Made by a program: the position numbers and the translations under genes. DNA of 64,000 bases from Halicephalobus mephisto (lineage: Eukaryota > Nematoda > Chromadorea > Rhabditida > Panagrolaimidae), in NCBI GenBank assembly GCA_009193035.1, contig SWDT01000028.1:1-64000 (forward strand), read 5' to 3'. Shown here in pieces: positions 24,666-37,668 of this stretch (position 1 is its first letter; every line of letters starts with the position of its first letter). The notes beneath the pieces were generated by a model. The model saw only the letters and a list, made by a program, of their open reading frames with translations, was not told the origin of the DNA and did not search any database.

Positions 24666-26396
24666 TTAACTAGTACAGCCGTAGGCGTCGAGTCTGATTG
24701 TATCCCAGTTCTCTGGCTGAGGGTTGTTCAAGTTTCTCCAGTAGATGAAGTTTGTTGTGTAATTTGCGAGTTTGGATTCATCCACATCTGGTCCCATCAA
24801 GACGAAGTTTAATTTAAGTCCAATATTCCTTAACTCTTGTGAAAGTGCATCTGCTCCTCCGTAGTTTGCATAAGAAGACGTGTTAGAAACGAACACAAAA
24901 GCAGCATAAGGTGGTTCGATTCCAGTTTTGTCGTTACTGTAAAAAGCATCAGATAAGTCTTGTAAAACCATCGTCAAGTTGAAGACATAAGGACTTTGGA
25001 TGTCGATAAACTGTTCCAGTATGTAACTGATCGAGAAAGAAAACGTCCAATCAAATAGAGGTGGAAAAGGTCCATCAACTATCTGAATCTTGTCAGGTCG
25101 GTTCATTTTGGCGATTTCGCTCTTAATAAAGGTTTGTTGAGTTCGAAAATCCGTCATTGAGAGTGAGTTAGAAAAGTCAGGAACGAAGGAAAACCAGCTT
25201 TTACAAGGATGATAAACAGGACTTCCACCTCCGCATTTCATGTTCTTCCGGATTTTCATAAGTAATTCCGTTGAATCGTCAGTCCAAGTAATTATGCTTA
25301 CATTTTTGAGGTTTTCAAAATTTGTAAGATTCAAATCTGGATTGACAAACACGATAGTAACAGTGCTCCCATTCACAGTCAGAAAATCAACGAGGTCTTG
25401 CAAATTGTAGTAAGGTAACTGTTTCGTGTTTCCAGCAAAGACAACAGAGTTAATGGGAATCCCGTCATTGTAATCAAAAACTCCCAAATCTGTTATTGAA
25501 TCTAATGCCCTAGAATGTAATTCTGTAATTTTTAAAGTAAAAACAATCTTACGCATCAGTGTATGAATAGTCAGAAGATAACTGTCTTGTGTTGTTTAGC
25601 AGATGAACTAGTTCCGATACACTACCCGGTACTCTAGACTGGATATTATATAGACCATGGAAGTTTACTATTGATGCTGGTTGAAGATCGGTTGGAAACA
25701 ATTCACTCACGAAGGACGTCAAGATGAAATTCTTCAACTTAGAAAATTGATCAGCTGTCAAATCTAGTGAGGTATCGATAGCGAACGGGATATATGAATA
25801 ACAAGATGACGAAGAACCGTGTGCTGACGTTGTAGGATATCCCATCGGTTGAGTTGTGGTTTTCCCTCCAGATGGAGTTGGCTGAGTAGAATTAGCACCT
25901 ACTTCAGGAACTCCACAAATGAAAGGATAATAATTGAGGCAACTATCAGCATACCACGTTCCGACGAAATCTACATAAACACAGAAATTAATTTCACCTG
26001 AACTCGATGGTTCCCCAGGGGCCCATTCGTAGAAAGTTGCATTCGAGCCGTCGGTGTACGTCCATCCGATTCCTGAGGTGTAGCTCAGTCCGATCCAGAA
26101 TTGAAAAAGATTTTGACTCATGAAAGTCGAGTTCAGGATTTCTAAAGCTTTTGTTAACAATGAACGAACTACAGTATCTTACGAGCAATGAAGATGTTAG
26201 AGAAACCATTATTAATAGACACTAAATGTCCATTGTAATTGCTGTTACAGTACTCTTCCGCTTCTAAAGATGCCTTGCTTGAAGGGACAAACATGAGGCA
26301 TTTCCACCTGCTACCGAAGCTGTTTTCCACCGAACCATCTGGACAAGTCCCAGCAACGGATTTGAGAAACAGAAGAAAGAGAATAGGGAGAATCAT
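24666..26396 (-). CDS. Secreted C-type lectin with two vWA-like domains
   Basis: Exons 26396-26183, 26141-25553 and 25509-24666 give 548 residues. A signal peptide (MILPILFLLFLKSVAGT) leads into a C-type lectin domain with the conserved Cys/Trp pattern: CLMFVPSSKASLEAEEYC, FWIGLSYTSGIGWTYTDG, EWAPGEPSSSGEINFCVYV and CLNYYPFICGV. The EPS-type site instead of EPN or QPD leaves sugar specificity open. A Thr/Pro linker connects to two vWA-like domains: the first (CYSYIPFAIDTSLDLTADQF) is divergent, the second (CKSWFSFVPDFSNSLSMTDF ... QPENWDTI) is close to those of the neighbouring plus-strand gene. Introns are 41 and 43 bp. Such proteins are often intestinal and induced by microbes in nematodes; that is family knowledge. 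Confidence 0.88.
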
Positions 26397-27959
26397 CTCG
26401 ACAATGATTTCTACACAACTTACTCCCGTCTATATAAGCATACTTTACGATAACGATAAAGTTAATACTCTTGAAAAATGGCGTCATATCAAAGAGGTCC
26501 GGTAATGATGAGAAGTAATGTTCGGGCCAACGCCCATTTTTGAAGTCAGAAATCCTGATTTTTGGAGGAAAGAATATTTCCCAAATCGCAATTATTTATG
26601 TTCTTTATGAAATTTGCTTAATCAGACAGAAGTAATAAATTTCAGACTTTTTATTGCTTTAATTATTGTCTCCATTCTTCATGTTTTTCTCAATGCTACT
26701 ATTTTGGAATATAACAGAAGAGAAATCAAATAGTAAAGTAATAAAAGTAGAAAAGTTAGGTTTTTTCTCTTAATTAAGACCAATAGATGAAAACACAACA
26801 GTACAAAGTATAAATAGCAATAGATAAGATTCTCAATAAAGAAGAGGAATAAGATAAAACATGTGTTCATACTATGTCCTTTTTTGTATGCTCAGCATGA
26901 TGTATCTTTTTATTGGTTAATCTGAAGGTGTATAACAAACAGATTTACAGTCGTCCTGTCGGAAAAATGCTTTGTAGACGTTAAGTACGACAGTTGATGT
27001 CATCCACGGTCCACATGATACTCTAATTACAAACTATCGTACTTAATACCTGCAGCCTTGTCAGTATTCTTTAACTTTGTCGATACAGAGCTTTCTTGAA
27101 TCCAATTTCATCGTTTTTTATGAGGGTTGTAAAAAATAGCTTATCCTGAAGATTGTGCAATAATAGTAAATTCATTTCGCTTAATATGATTCTAGAAGTT
27201 TTAGGATATTCGAACTATGATACCTTCGTTTTAGCTCTAAAGAATAAAAATAGTGAAGGACTCTTATGATAAGGAAAAAATGTCTTCTCTATTTCAGCTA
27301 CATCACTGAGGGATTCCATCAAATTTAAAGAATTCCAATTTTTAATCAACTAGTTTTATTTTAGGATAATAACTGAAAATTTTGACAAATAAAAGCCTAA
27401 ACCAGAAAGTATCGAGATTACTTTTGATAAACTAAAATAAACTACTAATGACAACTGAGTCAAATACAACATATTGAGACAAATCGTTTAGTAAATGGAA
27501 TATATAAAAGATAACTATTATAGTCCTCAAGATTTGCTTTGCAAGTGGGAAGACTGTAGATTCTTCCTATTTTGACTATAGTTTGATCACACCTTATTTT
27601 ATCGTTGTATATAAAACAAGGAAATTCGACTGATTAAGAATAATCAGCAGTTCCGAATTATCAGTCAACTGGGTGGAGGGTAAAGGTCGATAGAGATTGG
27701 TCGAGTAAGCTAAATTTCACCAAATATGTCTAAAATGATTTTCACATAACTTTCCTCTTCTGAATCCAACTTTTTTAACAAAGTCACGAATAATTATTTC
27801 AATAATAACAGTTTTTAAACAAAAATTTTATTAATGAAAATAATATAATCGATACAAAGTGTAAAAAACATATTTTAAGAATAATCAACTTTAATTTCAT
27901 CTTAGTTAACAATAAACTTTAAAATTAATCTTCCATAATTTACTATTTCAATTTTTTAA
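26397..27959. other. Intergenic region between the lectin gene and its decayed paralogue
   Basis: No convincing gene. A hairpin-capable pair (GTTAAGTACGACAGTT at about 26978 and AACTATCGTACTTAA at about 27034) is visible. 27540-27720 is less AT-rich but not open. Confidence 0.45.
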
Positions 27960-28400
27960 ATCCTAATTACTGTAACCAAAAATAGAAAGTTTCATCTGAT
28001 CCCAGTTCTCTGGCTGGGGATTTTTAGTATTTCTCCAGTAGATGAAGTTAGTCGTATATTTCGTCAACTTTGATTCATCCACATCTGGTCCCATCATGAC
28101 AAAGAAGAGTCTGTATCCAATGTTCTTCAATTTTCAAACAACATCTTCAGTACCCTCATCTTTCTTAACTAGAAGTATCAGAAATAAACACTAGCAGTTA
28201 TGGAATCTTGAATAGACTTTGTGAAAATTATATTTTGGCTCCAATTGCAAAGTCTGTTTAATGTAGTGTTCAAATTAAATTCTTTCGAATAATAATTACT
28301 GTTTATAAGGTCTTTCTGTAGCAAATCAATAGATTTAACACTGTTCCAATTATACGAGGCGGTGGTTTGCAAATCACTCACGTTGACTACGTGATCGGAA
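27960..28400 (-). pseudogene. Decayed vWA-like domain, paralogue of the lectin/vWA gene
   Basis: In minus-strand pieces the protein FVMMGPDVDESKLTKY then FIYWRNTKNPQPENWDQM is readable at about 27990-28110. It matches the end of the second vWA-like domain of the 24666-26396 gene. Upstream, 28178-28381 encodes a matching but diverged stretch (FNLNTTLNRLCNWSQ). The two parts are separated by a stop and frame changes around 28135-28185. This is the remains of a duplicated gene on the same strand. Confidence 0.75.
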
Positions 28401-28495
28401 CGACGATAACGTCATCGATCCAGAGAGACTACTAACAGTCTTAAAAAGGTTCCTCGATCGTGTTGTTTTTTTATTTTATGGCGTGTTTATAATAA

Positions 28496-28517
28496 GGTTT
28501 AATTACCCAAGTTTGAG
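28496..28517 (+). other. Exact SL1 spliced-leader sequence
   Basis: The 22 bases are identical to the canonical nematode SL1 leader (starting GGTTTAATTACCC and ending AAGTTTGAG). They are not followed by the GTAAAC donor of an SL1 RNA gene. Without the retroelement the sequence would continue ATATGCGTTCGGAAT. So this is a leader exon joined to something else, as in a reverse-transcribed trans-spliced mRNA, rather than an SL RNA gene. Confidence 0.85.
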
Positions 28518-28521
28518 ATAT

Positions 28522-29081
28522 CCCCTCCAAATCCTATTCAGCAACCTCTTCGTGGTGGAGGGGAGGCAATGGGTGACCACTTCTTAGGGAGTGCAAACCT
28601 AGCTAATGCTGTAGGTCGTTTTAGGAAGCCCCGCTAGCCCCTAGAATGTATCATAAGCGACGAACAGGATAAAAAATAAGAGCCTCAGTCCCCTGCAGCT
28701 CATCCTTGCCCGGCATGGTAGCGCTGGATCAGCAAATGAGCAGAGGCCATCTAATCTCAGGGCAAAAAGCTACCAAAGAAAAATCCGTACAAGAAAATCA
28801 CATCTTGTTGTCGGTACTTACAATTGCCGCTCAGTTTGCTCGGCTCCACAACTCAGTTTACTTGTACCCTCGGGAGCGCAGAAGACCAATAGGCAGACCA
28901 CCCACAAGATGGGCAGACTCGTTGGCACACCGAAATTCAATTTTCTCGAAAGCTGGTAAGCTAGTCAAGCACTGGCTAACTATAGCCAGAGATCGAGAAA
29001 ACTGGAAATTATCCTGGGACCCGCGCAAAACTAACCGTAAGGTAAAGTAATGCGAAGTACGGGTCGATTAAGATTAAGATT
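28522..29081 (+). mobile_element. Internally deleted non-LTR retrotransposon (RTE/LINE-like)
   Basis: About 560 bp with a 13-bp target duplication AAGTTTGAGATAT (28509-28521 and 29082-29094). A GC-rich leader is followed at 28792-28860 by an endonuclease-like start (HLVVGTYNCRSV in frame 1). Then, in frame 2, comes the typical C-terminus of a LINE reverse transcriptase (RRPIGRPPTRWADSL, ARDRENWKLSWDP) ending at 29050. The tail is (GATTAA)n. The middle of the protein is missing, so both ends of the element are present but most of the enzyme is deleted. Confidence 0.75.
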
Positions 29082-29094
29082 AAGTTTGAGATAT

Positions 29095-29307
29095 GCGTTC
29101 GGAATAAAGCAACTACGAGACAGTATTTCGAACACTATGTGAATTCTTTCTTAATGGTTAAGGTTGTCTATGATTTGCTTAGCGAACGAAACCGTTGCCC
29201 AAAATCTTTTATCTAATGTCTTGATACTATAATCGGACACGAGAGATATCCAATTCTTCTATGGTCGGCGAATTAAACAACATTGTTCATTTTTAGTCTT
29301 ATTTCAG
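29095..29307 (+). other. Coding-like remnant downstream of SL1
   Basis: A 42-codon open frame continues from the SL1 site past the retroelement (VRNKATTRQYFEHYV, LMVKVVYDLLSERNR) and stops at about 29216. No family recognised. If it belongs to the leader, it would be the body of a retroposed message. Confidence 0.3.
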
Positions 29308-29454
29308 ATGTTTGAACACAAAATGTCCGAATCGGATCAGTCAACAACCTCAAGTCCGTTTATATTTTGGTATCTAGAATCTATTCTTAGATTTACCGTA
29401 ACGACAATTATTGTATTGGTTCTGTTGACTAACAACCTATTAATTATCCCCTGA
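29308..29454 (+). CDS. Small single-pass membrane protein (48 aa)
   Basis: ATG directly follows an acceptor (TTATTTCAG), the expected arrangement for a trans-spliced start. The 48-residue product has a polar start (MFEHKMSESDQSTTSSP) and a membrane segment (FTVTTIIVLVLLTNNLLIIP). AATAAA-like words follow from about 29520. No homologue comes to mind. The small size makes chance possible, but acceptor, membrane segment and downstream signals agree. Confidence 0.45.
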   Translation: MFEHKMSESDQSTTSSPFIFWYLESILRFTVTTIIVLVLLTNNLLIIP

Positions 29455-29739
29455 GTACAGAAAGAACATTTTGTAAACCATAACTTTTTTGTCTTTTGTA
29501 AAACTTAACTTGACCGATAAATTAATAAATTAATAAATTTAAACTTTGACTTTATTTCGATTTTTGCTGTTTTGCTTCAATGCTGTCATTTCAGAAAATA
29601 AAAAAAAATCAGACATAACTTGTCCGGATCCGTCTTCAGTACTTCTGAATAGTACAAATCAGATAGTTTATCCTAAAAATCGTACAATATCAACAAATTG
29701 CAAAAGTTTCTATTGAATTATTGAAAGTTTTAGAAGCTT

Positions 29740-30250
29740 GTGTAAAATCTTAGAAAATTCAGAATTCTTCACTTGATTCTAGAGATTTCCACAAAATTGT
29801 ATGAAATTTTGAAAATTTGCAGTAATATCTACAGTACTCCAGATAATTTCCACAGAGATTCTGGAAGATTCTAGACTGGTTTAAAGATTCTAAAGAATTT
29901 CAGAAAGCTTCACTTGATTCTGGAAGATTTCAGAAAACTTCATAAGATTCTAGAAGGTTTCAGAAAACTCCACAAGATTCTGGAAGATTTGAAAAAGCTC
30001 TACAAAATTCTGAAAAATTTCAGAAAATTTCACTTGCTTCTAGAAGATTTCAGAAAACTACAAAATTCTGGAAAATTTCAGAAAACTTCACTTGATTCTA
30101 GAAGATTTCAGAAAGCTCCACAAGATTCTAGAAGATCTCAGAAAACTCTACAAGATTCTGGAAGATTTCAGAAAACTCTACAAGATTCTGGAAGATTTCA
30201 GAAAATTTCACAAAATCACAAAACTCCGAAAATTCCCATATTTTAGAATT
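29740..30250. repeat. Minisatellite of about 30 bp with TTCTAGAAGATTTCAGAA words
   Basis: About ten units of AGATTCTGGAAGATTTCAGA plus AAACTCCACA run from about 29900 to 30220, with degenerate units before. The unit length divisible by three keeps one frame open (110 codons), which is not a gene. The words resemble nTTCnnGAAn heat-shock elements. Confidence 0.75.
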
Positions 30251-30639
30251 TCCCAAGAAGTTTAATTTCTTAAGATTTCGTCGAAAATATGATGTTCTTT
30301 CATCTTTGCAATTTTCCCTTAGGGAAGTTCTGTTTTCTGTTTCAACGAAAAATCAATCGAGATTACAATCGCCGTGACAGTTTGGCCAACACAAGGCCAT
30401 TGAAAAGACCGACATTCCTTTTTTATTTTGTGCAACTTTGGTTTTTTTCATGGTCTTGTTTACTGCTCCATCGCTGCTCATCAATCTTTATTTTTTGATC
30501 ATATATTAATATAGAAATCAAGAATGATCATTTTTCACAGCGATGTTGACGTGAATCTGCGAAATTTATAGAATCTTCTGAAATTTTGGGTTTTAAATAT
30601 TGAGTTTGAAAATTTTTTGAATTTTGGAAGATTTTATAC

Positions 30640-30960
30640 ATTTTTAAAGTTTTTAGAAATTCTTCATTGGATTTTAGAAGATTCTAGAAAGTTCTATGAG
30701 ATTCTGAAAGTTTTAGAAATTTCCATAGGATTCTTGGAGAATTGAGAATTTACTAAATTCCGGTACCTTCTAGAAGGTTCTATGAGATTCTGAAAGTTTC
30801 AGAAATTTCCATTGAATTCTTGGAGAATTGAGAGTTTACTAAATTCCGGTACCTTCTAGAAAGTTCTATGAGATTCTGAAAGTTTTAGAAATTTCCATAG
30901 GATTCTTATAAAATTGAGAATCTACTAAATTCCGGTACTTTCTGCGACGTTCTAGAGTTT
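30640..30960. repeat. 86-bp tandem repeat, three copies
   Basis: GTTCTATGAGATTCTGAAAG recurs at 30691, 30777 and 30863, each followed by GGATTCTT and AAATTCCGGTACCTTCTAG. The array ends about 50 bp before the fah-1 start and therefore occupies its promoter region. Confidence 0.8.
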
Positions 30961-31004
30961 CCCAAAACCTAAAAATTGCAATTATTCACAATTTCAGATT
31001 CGAA

Positions 31005-33183
<2,179 letters not shown>

Positions 33184-33242
33184 TTTTTAATAAGTTGTAT
33201 AATAAATTTTTTTATTTTGACAGATTGCAACGATTTTTGAAA

Positions 33243-33399
33243 ATGTCGGTTTTTGAGCTGATCGAGAAGGACATCAATCACCGGACTCTAGACAATCGAG
33301 TAGAGTTTTTAGAGAAGTCCTCATTTTGCTCTTGTTGAGTTCATATTGGCTGGATGGGGGTTGGAACCAATGCCTAAGGCGAAAGTGATTGAAAACTAA
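33243..33399 (+). pseudogene. Small frameshifted ORF directly downstream of fah-1
   Basis: A TTTTGACAG acceptor at 33223 lies 15 bases after the fah-1 AATAAA (33201-33206), and ATG follows at 33243. The frame reads MSVFELIEKDINHRTLDNR, VEFLEK. A one-base shift near 33310 then continues it as SPHFALVEFILAGWGLEPMP, KAKVIEN and a stop. About 52 residues in total. The spacing is that of a downstream cistron whose acceptor coincides with the upstream polyadenylation site. Whether the shift is real decay or a sequence error cannot be told here. Family unknown. Confidence 0.4.
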
Positions 33400-35857
33400 A
33401 TTCGAAAATTTGGATTAGTAAAAAATTATGTTTAATTTTTGCAGGAATTTAATTTTTTTAGTTTTGTAACATTAAAAAAATTAAATCATTTTAATTTTAT
33501 AAAATTGTTAAGAATTTTGAACATTCTGCAAAAAATATTTTAAAATTCATCTTTGAACTTTTTTTTAAAAATTTTTTTAGTTTTGGATTTTTCGCCAAAG
33601 ATATTTTAAATTTTTTACCAAAAGTATTTTAAAATTCATCTTTGAACTTTTTTTTTTAAATTTTTTTTGGCGTCTTGAACGTTTCGCCAGAAATTTTTTT
33701 ATTTGGCGTTTTGAATTTTTCGCCAAAAATTTTTTTATTTGACTTTTTACCAAAAATATGTTTAACTTAATCTTTTGGACTTTTTGTCATTTAAAATAAT
33801 GTGTAGAAAATTACATTTAGTTTTCAGAGCATTTCTCTAAAAATTTCTCCAATTAAAAACTACCGTGTCAAAAAACAGATTTACCATAATAAATCGAACA
33901 TTTTACAAAAAATATTTTCTTTAACGTTTAATTTATTTTTTTATTTCTTTCAACTTCAAAAAAAACCGGCCTACTGTAACGAATAGTGTACTTTGTTTTT
34001 TGGGATTCCATTACGTTAACTAATTTTTTTATTTTTTTTCTAAAATTCGAATTTTGAATTAAATTTTATTTTTTTTTCTAAAATTCGAATTTTAAATTAA
34101 ATTTTATTTTTTCTAAAATTCGAATTTTAAATTTATTTTTTTATTTTTTTTTCTAAAATTCGAATTTTAAATTAAATTTTATTTTTTTTTCCAAAATTCG
34201 AATTTTAAATTAAATTTTATTTTTTTTATATTTTGTCAAAATTTAACTTTGGTTTTTTAAAATCTCCCATTTTTGACCGAGGTTTTAAATTAAATTTTAT
34301 TACCAAATTTAGATTTTATTTTTTTTCTTACATGTTCCGATTTTCCCCAAGGAAAATTTAAAACATAAATTACTGAATTTTTTATGGAAGTTTCTTTTAT
34401 AAAAATGTCCAATTTTTAACTACTGACTTTGAAAATTTATTTCCAAATTTTTTCCGAACCAATTTTTCTGGATGTTCAAGTTTCAAAAAAATTCGTTTTT
34501 TCCAATTCATTAATTTTCGGAAACCTTTGAAAAAAATTTTTTCAAAAAGAAATTTGATAAATTGAGTTTAAAATACTTTTATTTAGTTTCATAAAAAATC
34601 ATGTTTTCTCATTTCGTTAAAAATATTTTTTATCTCAATTTTCTGGAGTGGCAAAGTAATCCAGACTATCGAGCAAAAATGAATCGTCGAGTGATTGATG
34701 AGAAAGAGCTCTGTCGTCCTTTAATCTTTTGTTTTTGAAAAGGTTTTTTTTCTTGTTTATCAAAAATGCTAAAATTACGTAGAGATTTAACATCTTCGAA
34801 AATTTAGTAAAAGTTCTGGATCCTTAAAGAATTTTGAAAATTTTCGAAAATCTAGAATATCAGGAAAATTGAAAAATTTCGAAAATTGTCTAAAATGTTA
34901 GAAAAATATCGAAAATTGTCTAGAATATTAAAAAAAATTGAAAAATTTCGAAAATTGTCTAGAATGTTAGAAAAACTAAAAAATTTCGAAAATTGTCTAA
35001 AATATTAAAAACTGAAAAATTTCGAAAATCGTCTAGAATGTTAGAAAAATATCGAAAATAATCTGGAATATTAAAAAACTAAAAAATTTCGAAATAAATT
35101 AAAAACTAACATCTGATTTTGACGATTCTGGATGATTTTAGGAAATTGTAAAAATTAATGTAGAGATAATTTTGTAGCAATATTTTAATTTATATAACAT
35201 TGAAATTTCGTGAAGACTTCTAGAATCTAGTGATAGATTCTAAAACTTTGAAGGATATCATGAAAAATCCTAGAGATCTTCTAAGACATCAAAATTTCGA
35301 AAAATTCCAGAATTCAGTAAACTTTCAATCAACTTCTGAAATCGAGGATTCTGGAAACTCATTTTGGAAAATTTCGTAACATTTGCTATTTCTAATTTCC
35401 GTAATATTTGAATATTCTGGAAGTTTTTAGAATTTCACAAATTTCTAAAATCACAAATTTTAAAATTTAAAAAATTTCTAAAAACACAAATTTAAAAAAT
35501 TTTTTAAAATTTCGCGTCGAGACAGATTTGTCACATTTTTTAAAAAATATATTAATAATTTTTATCGTCATTTGATAAATAATAACCTAACCAGAAAATT
35601 TCGCAGCGAAATTTAGGAAAAAATGTTATTTCATAATTCAATAATCTTAACTGCAATTAAAACTTTTAAATTTTCTACTTTTATCTATTAAGTCAGAAAA
35701 ATATTCACTATTATGTCATTTTTAAAAATTTTAACGGAAAACAATTCAACGATGGATATATCTGGCACGTTTTGCAACAGCTTTAAACACTCGATTTTTG
35801 ATGAAAACGACTGAGTTTTTTTTGAAATTTTTTGAAGAACATTTGAGAAATTTCGAA
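33400..35857. other. Intergenic AT-rich DNA with tandem arrays
   Basis: 34025-34240 has about five copies of a 40-45 bp unit (TTTCTAAAATTCGAATTTTA). 34880-35100 has copies of GAAAAATTTCGAAAATTGTC plus TAGAATGTTA. 33540-33740 has two to three copies of a TTTTTCGCCAAAAAT unit. No gene supported. Confidence 0.6.
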
Positions 35858-35985
35858 TTAAAGTTTTTCAATTTTTTGACCCTCTTGAATCGACGGCCAT
35901 TCTTGAAGACCTTTAGTTAAGGTGCTAAATATGTCCTTTCTAGGATCGAAATCAGAAGAACATAGTAGTTCATTAAAAAGTTAAA
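35858..35985 (-). pseudogene. Coding-like fragment
   Basis: A minus-strand open frame of about 41 codons reads NELLCSSDFDPRKDIFSTLT, KGLQEWPSIQEGQ and stops at 35858-35860. Composition is protein-like, but no acceptor or start is nearby. It lies on the same strand as the 36230-36680 remnant and may once have belonged to the same gene. Confidence 0.3.
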
Positions 35986-36229
35986 CATTATATTTTCGAA
36001 ATCAAGCGAATGTATCTTTATTAATGTAAATTAAAGCATTATTTCGTCTAAATCCAAACTAAATCGCTCTTTTTCGTAAAAAATAAAAATATTTTGTTTT
36101 TTAATACTGTCTGACAGTCTCTGATTTTTATTCAATTAAAAATAAAAATAATATAAAATTTCCAAAAAAGATGATATCCAAATCAAGGAGAAATTTTCAC
36201 CAAAAATTTGTTCGAAAAAAAATTTGGAT

Positions 36230-36680
36230 TTATGCGCAAATTGTGTAAAAAATAACCATATCCATAAGATCATCAATGTTGTATTTTTTCTGATAAAAAA
36301 GATTACTTAAAAACCAGAAATAAGTCCATTAAAGTCACATTTTTAACTTTACTGTTGTCCAATATCGGTCTATGTTGATTCTTTCGAAATTGCATTCTTT
36401 TTGAGTGCAATAAGACATAATCCAAAATATCTTCTTCTGTTTTATCTTCTAGATACATGGATATCACTGAATAACATTTTTTAAAATCTTTAAAGTCACA
36501 TCAACATGATAAGGATGCTCGGTCTCTTGAGATGTTACTTCAGAATTGGTATCGATGTAGTCGAAGATTACAGTAATGACAAAACCAGCAGATGATTCAT
36601 CAATATAAGAGAAAAGCGAGTTTCTACGCTTCACGATTAACAAATTTGATTTATGTTTTATGTTTACCGTAATTATATAA
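36230..36680 (-). pseudogene. Unknown gene remnant with one intron and one frameshift
   Basis: On the minus strand an open frame from about 36680 reads KRRNSLFSYIDESSAGFVIT, VIFDYIDTNSEVT, HPYHVDVTLKILK. After a one-base shift at an A-run (about 36475) it continues VISMYLEDKTEEDILDYVLL, HSKRMQFRKNQHRPILDN. A 49-bp intron (36338-36290) leads to KKYNIDDLMDMVIFYTICA and a stop at 36230. An alternative is a trans-spliced start at the internal ATG (acceptor GTTATTCAG eight bases upstream). The upstream end runs into a TATATTACGTC repeat. Family not recognised. Confidence 0.45.
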
Positions 36681-36689
36681 TGCCTTTAA

Positions 36690-36880
36690 ATAATCTTAAT
36701 GTATTATATATTATATATTATATATTACGTCTTATATATTACGTCTTATATCTTATGTCTTATATCTTATATATTACATATTACGTCTTATATCTTATAT
36801 ATTACATATTACATATTACGTCTTATATCTTATATCTTATGTATTATATTTTATGTATTATGTTTAATATCTTATATCTG
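36690..36880. repeat. TATATTACGTCTTATATCTTA satellite-like repeat
   Basis: Irregular 10- and 21-bp units of TATATTACGTCTTATATCTT extend for about 190 bp and keep two frames open without coding. Confidence 0.8.
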
Positions 36881-36916
36881 CTTTATCGCGATTGTTATGA
36901 TTATTATTTTCTTTGG

Positions 36917-36938
36917 GTTTAATTACCCAAGTCTGAGA
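36917..36938 (+). other. SL1-like sequence, 21 of 22 bases
   Basis: Starts GGTTTAATTACCC and continues AAGTCTGAG, one base different from SL1. It is followed by ACAATAAAG, not by a donor, so like the 28496 copy it is not an SL RNA gene. Confidence 0.65.
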
Positions 36939-37111
36939 CAATAAAGAAACCAACACTAATCAGTAGTAAGAAGGATTACTACGTTTAATTGACAGTAACT
37001 CTCATGATTAATTTTCTTTGTAGAAAAAATCTGACTTCATTTATATCTTCCAGATATTATTTGTTAGGAAATTTTTTAAATTTCATATAGAAAATGATTG
37101 ATTTTTAATTT

Positions 37112-37357
37112 TCTTATATCTTTTCTGTCGTTTATGGGAATTTTTATAAATCCACCTTTATACTTAGAAAATTGGTTTCCAACTTATGTTATATAACAAC
37201 AGCAAAAGATAGAAAAGTAGAAGAAAATTTAAAAAACGAACAATGTATACTTTTTCAAACTCCCTTACTGTCAAGAGTGAATTTCGAAAATTTCTCATTT
37301 TTTCTAGAATGCATTTTGGATTTACGTTTACCAATAGTATTCTATTTCATACTGTAA
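37112..37357 (+). pseudogene. Possible chemoreceptor (7TM) C-terminal remnant
   Basis: A plus-strand open frame reads SVVYGNFYKSTFILRKLVSN, TTAKDRKVEENLKNEQCILF, QTPLLSRVNFENFSFFLECI and ends in a hydrophobic stretch. The basic segment followed by LFQT and aromatic-rich hydrophobics is reminiscent of nematode serpentine receptors of the SRX type. No start codon or upstream exon was found. Low confidence. Confidence 0.25.
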
Positions 37358-37668
37358 TTTTTTGATTACGAAATGAAAAATACTAAAGAAACATCATCGA
37401 CGTGTATTTTTCCGAGTTTATGTTTGTTCCTAATCCTACACTAGTAGGTTAGCCTCTTGCCGAGGGCTGTAAAAACCAGACATGAACCTTCTGGATAACT
37501 ATATTCAGTGGCACTCACAGCAAAGTACTGGCTCTGTGGATTTAAGATTAACCACATCCAGACGATAGCTACGAGATTCGAAAAAATGATTATTCTTTAT
37601 TTTACAAATATTATAATACTAAAATTAATTTTAGGTAAAATGATATTTGACTGTCGGCATCGGTGACA

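Noticed and set aside
28496..28600. SL1 RNA gene
   Set aside because: The leader is not followed by the GTAAAC donor or by any Sm-site and stem-loop sequence of SL1 RNA.
29914..30246. 110-codon frame of ILEDFRKLHK repeats
   Set aside because: It is the translation of a 30-bp minisatellite.
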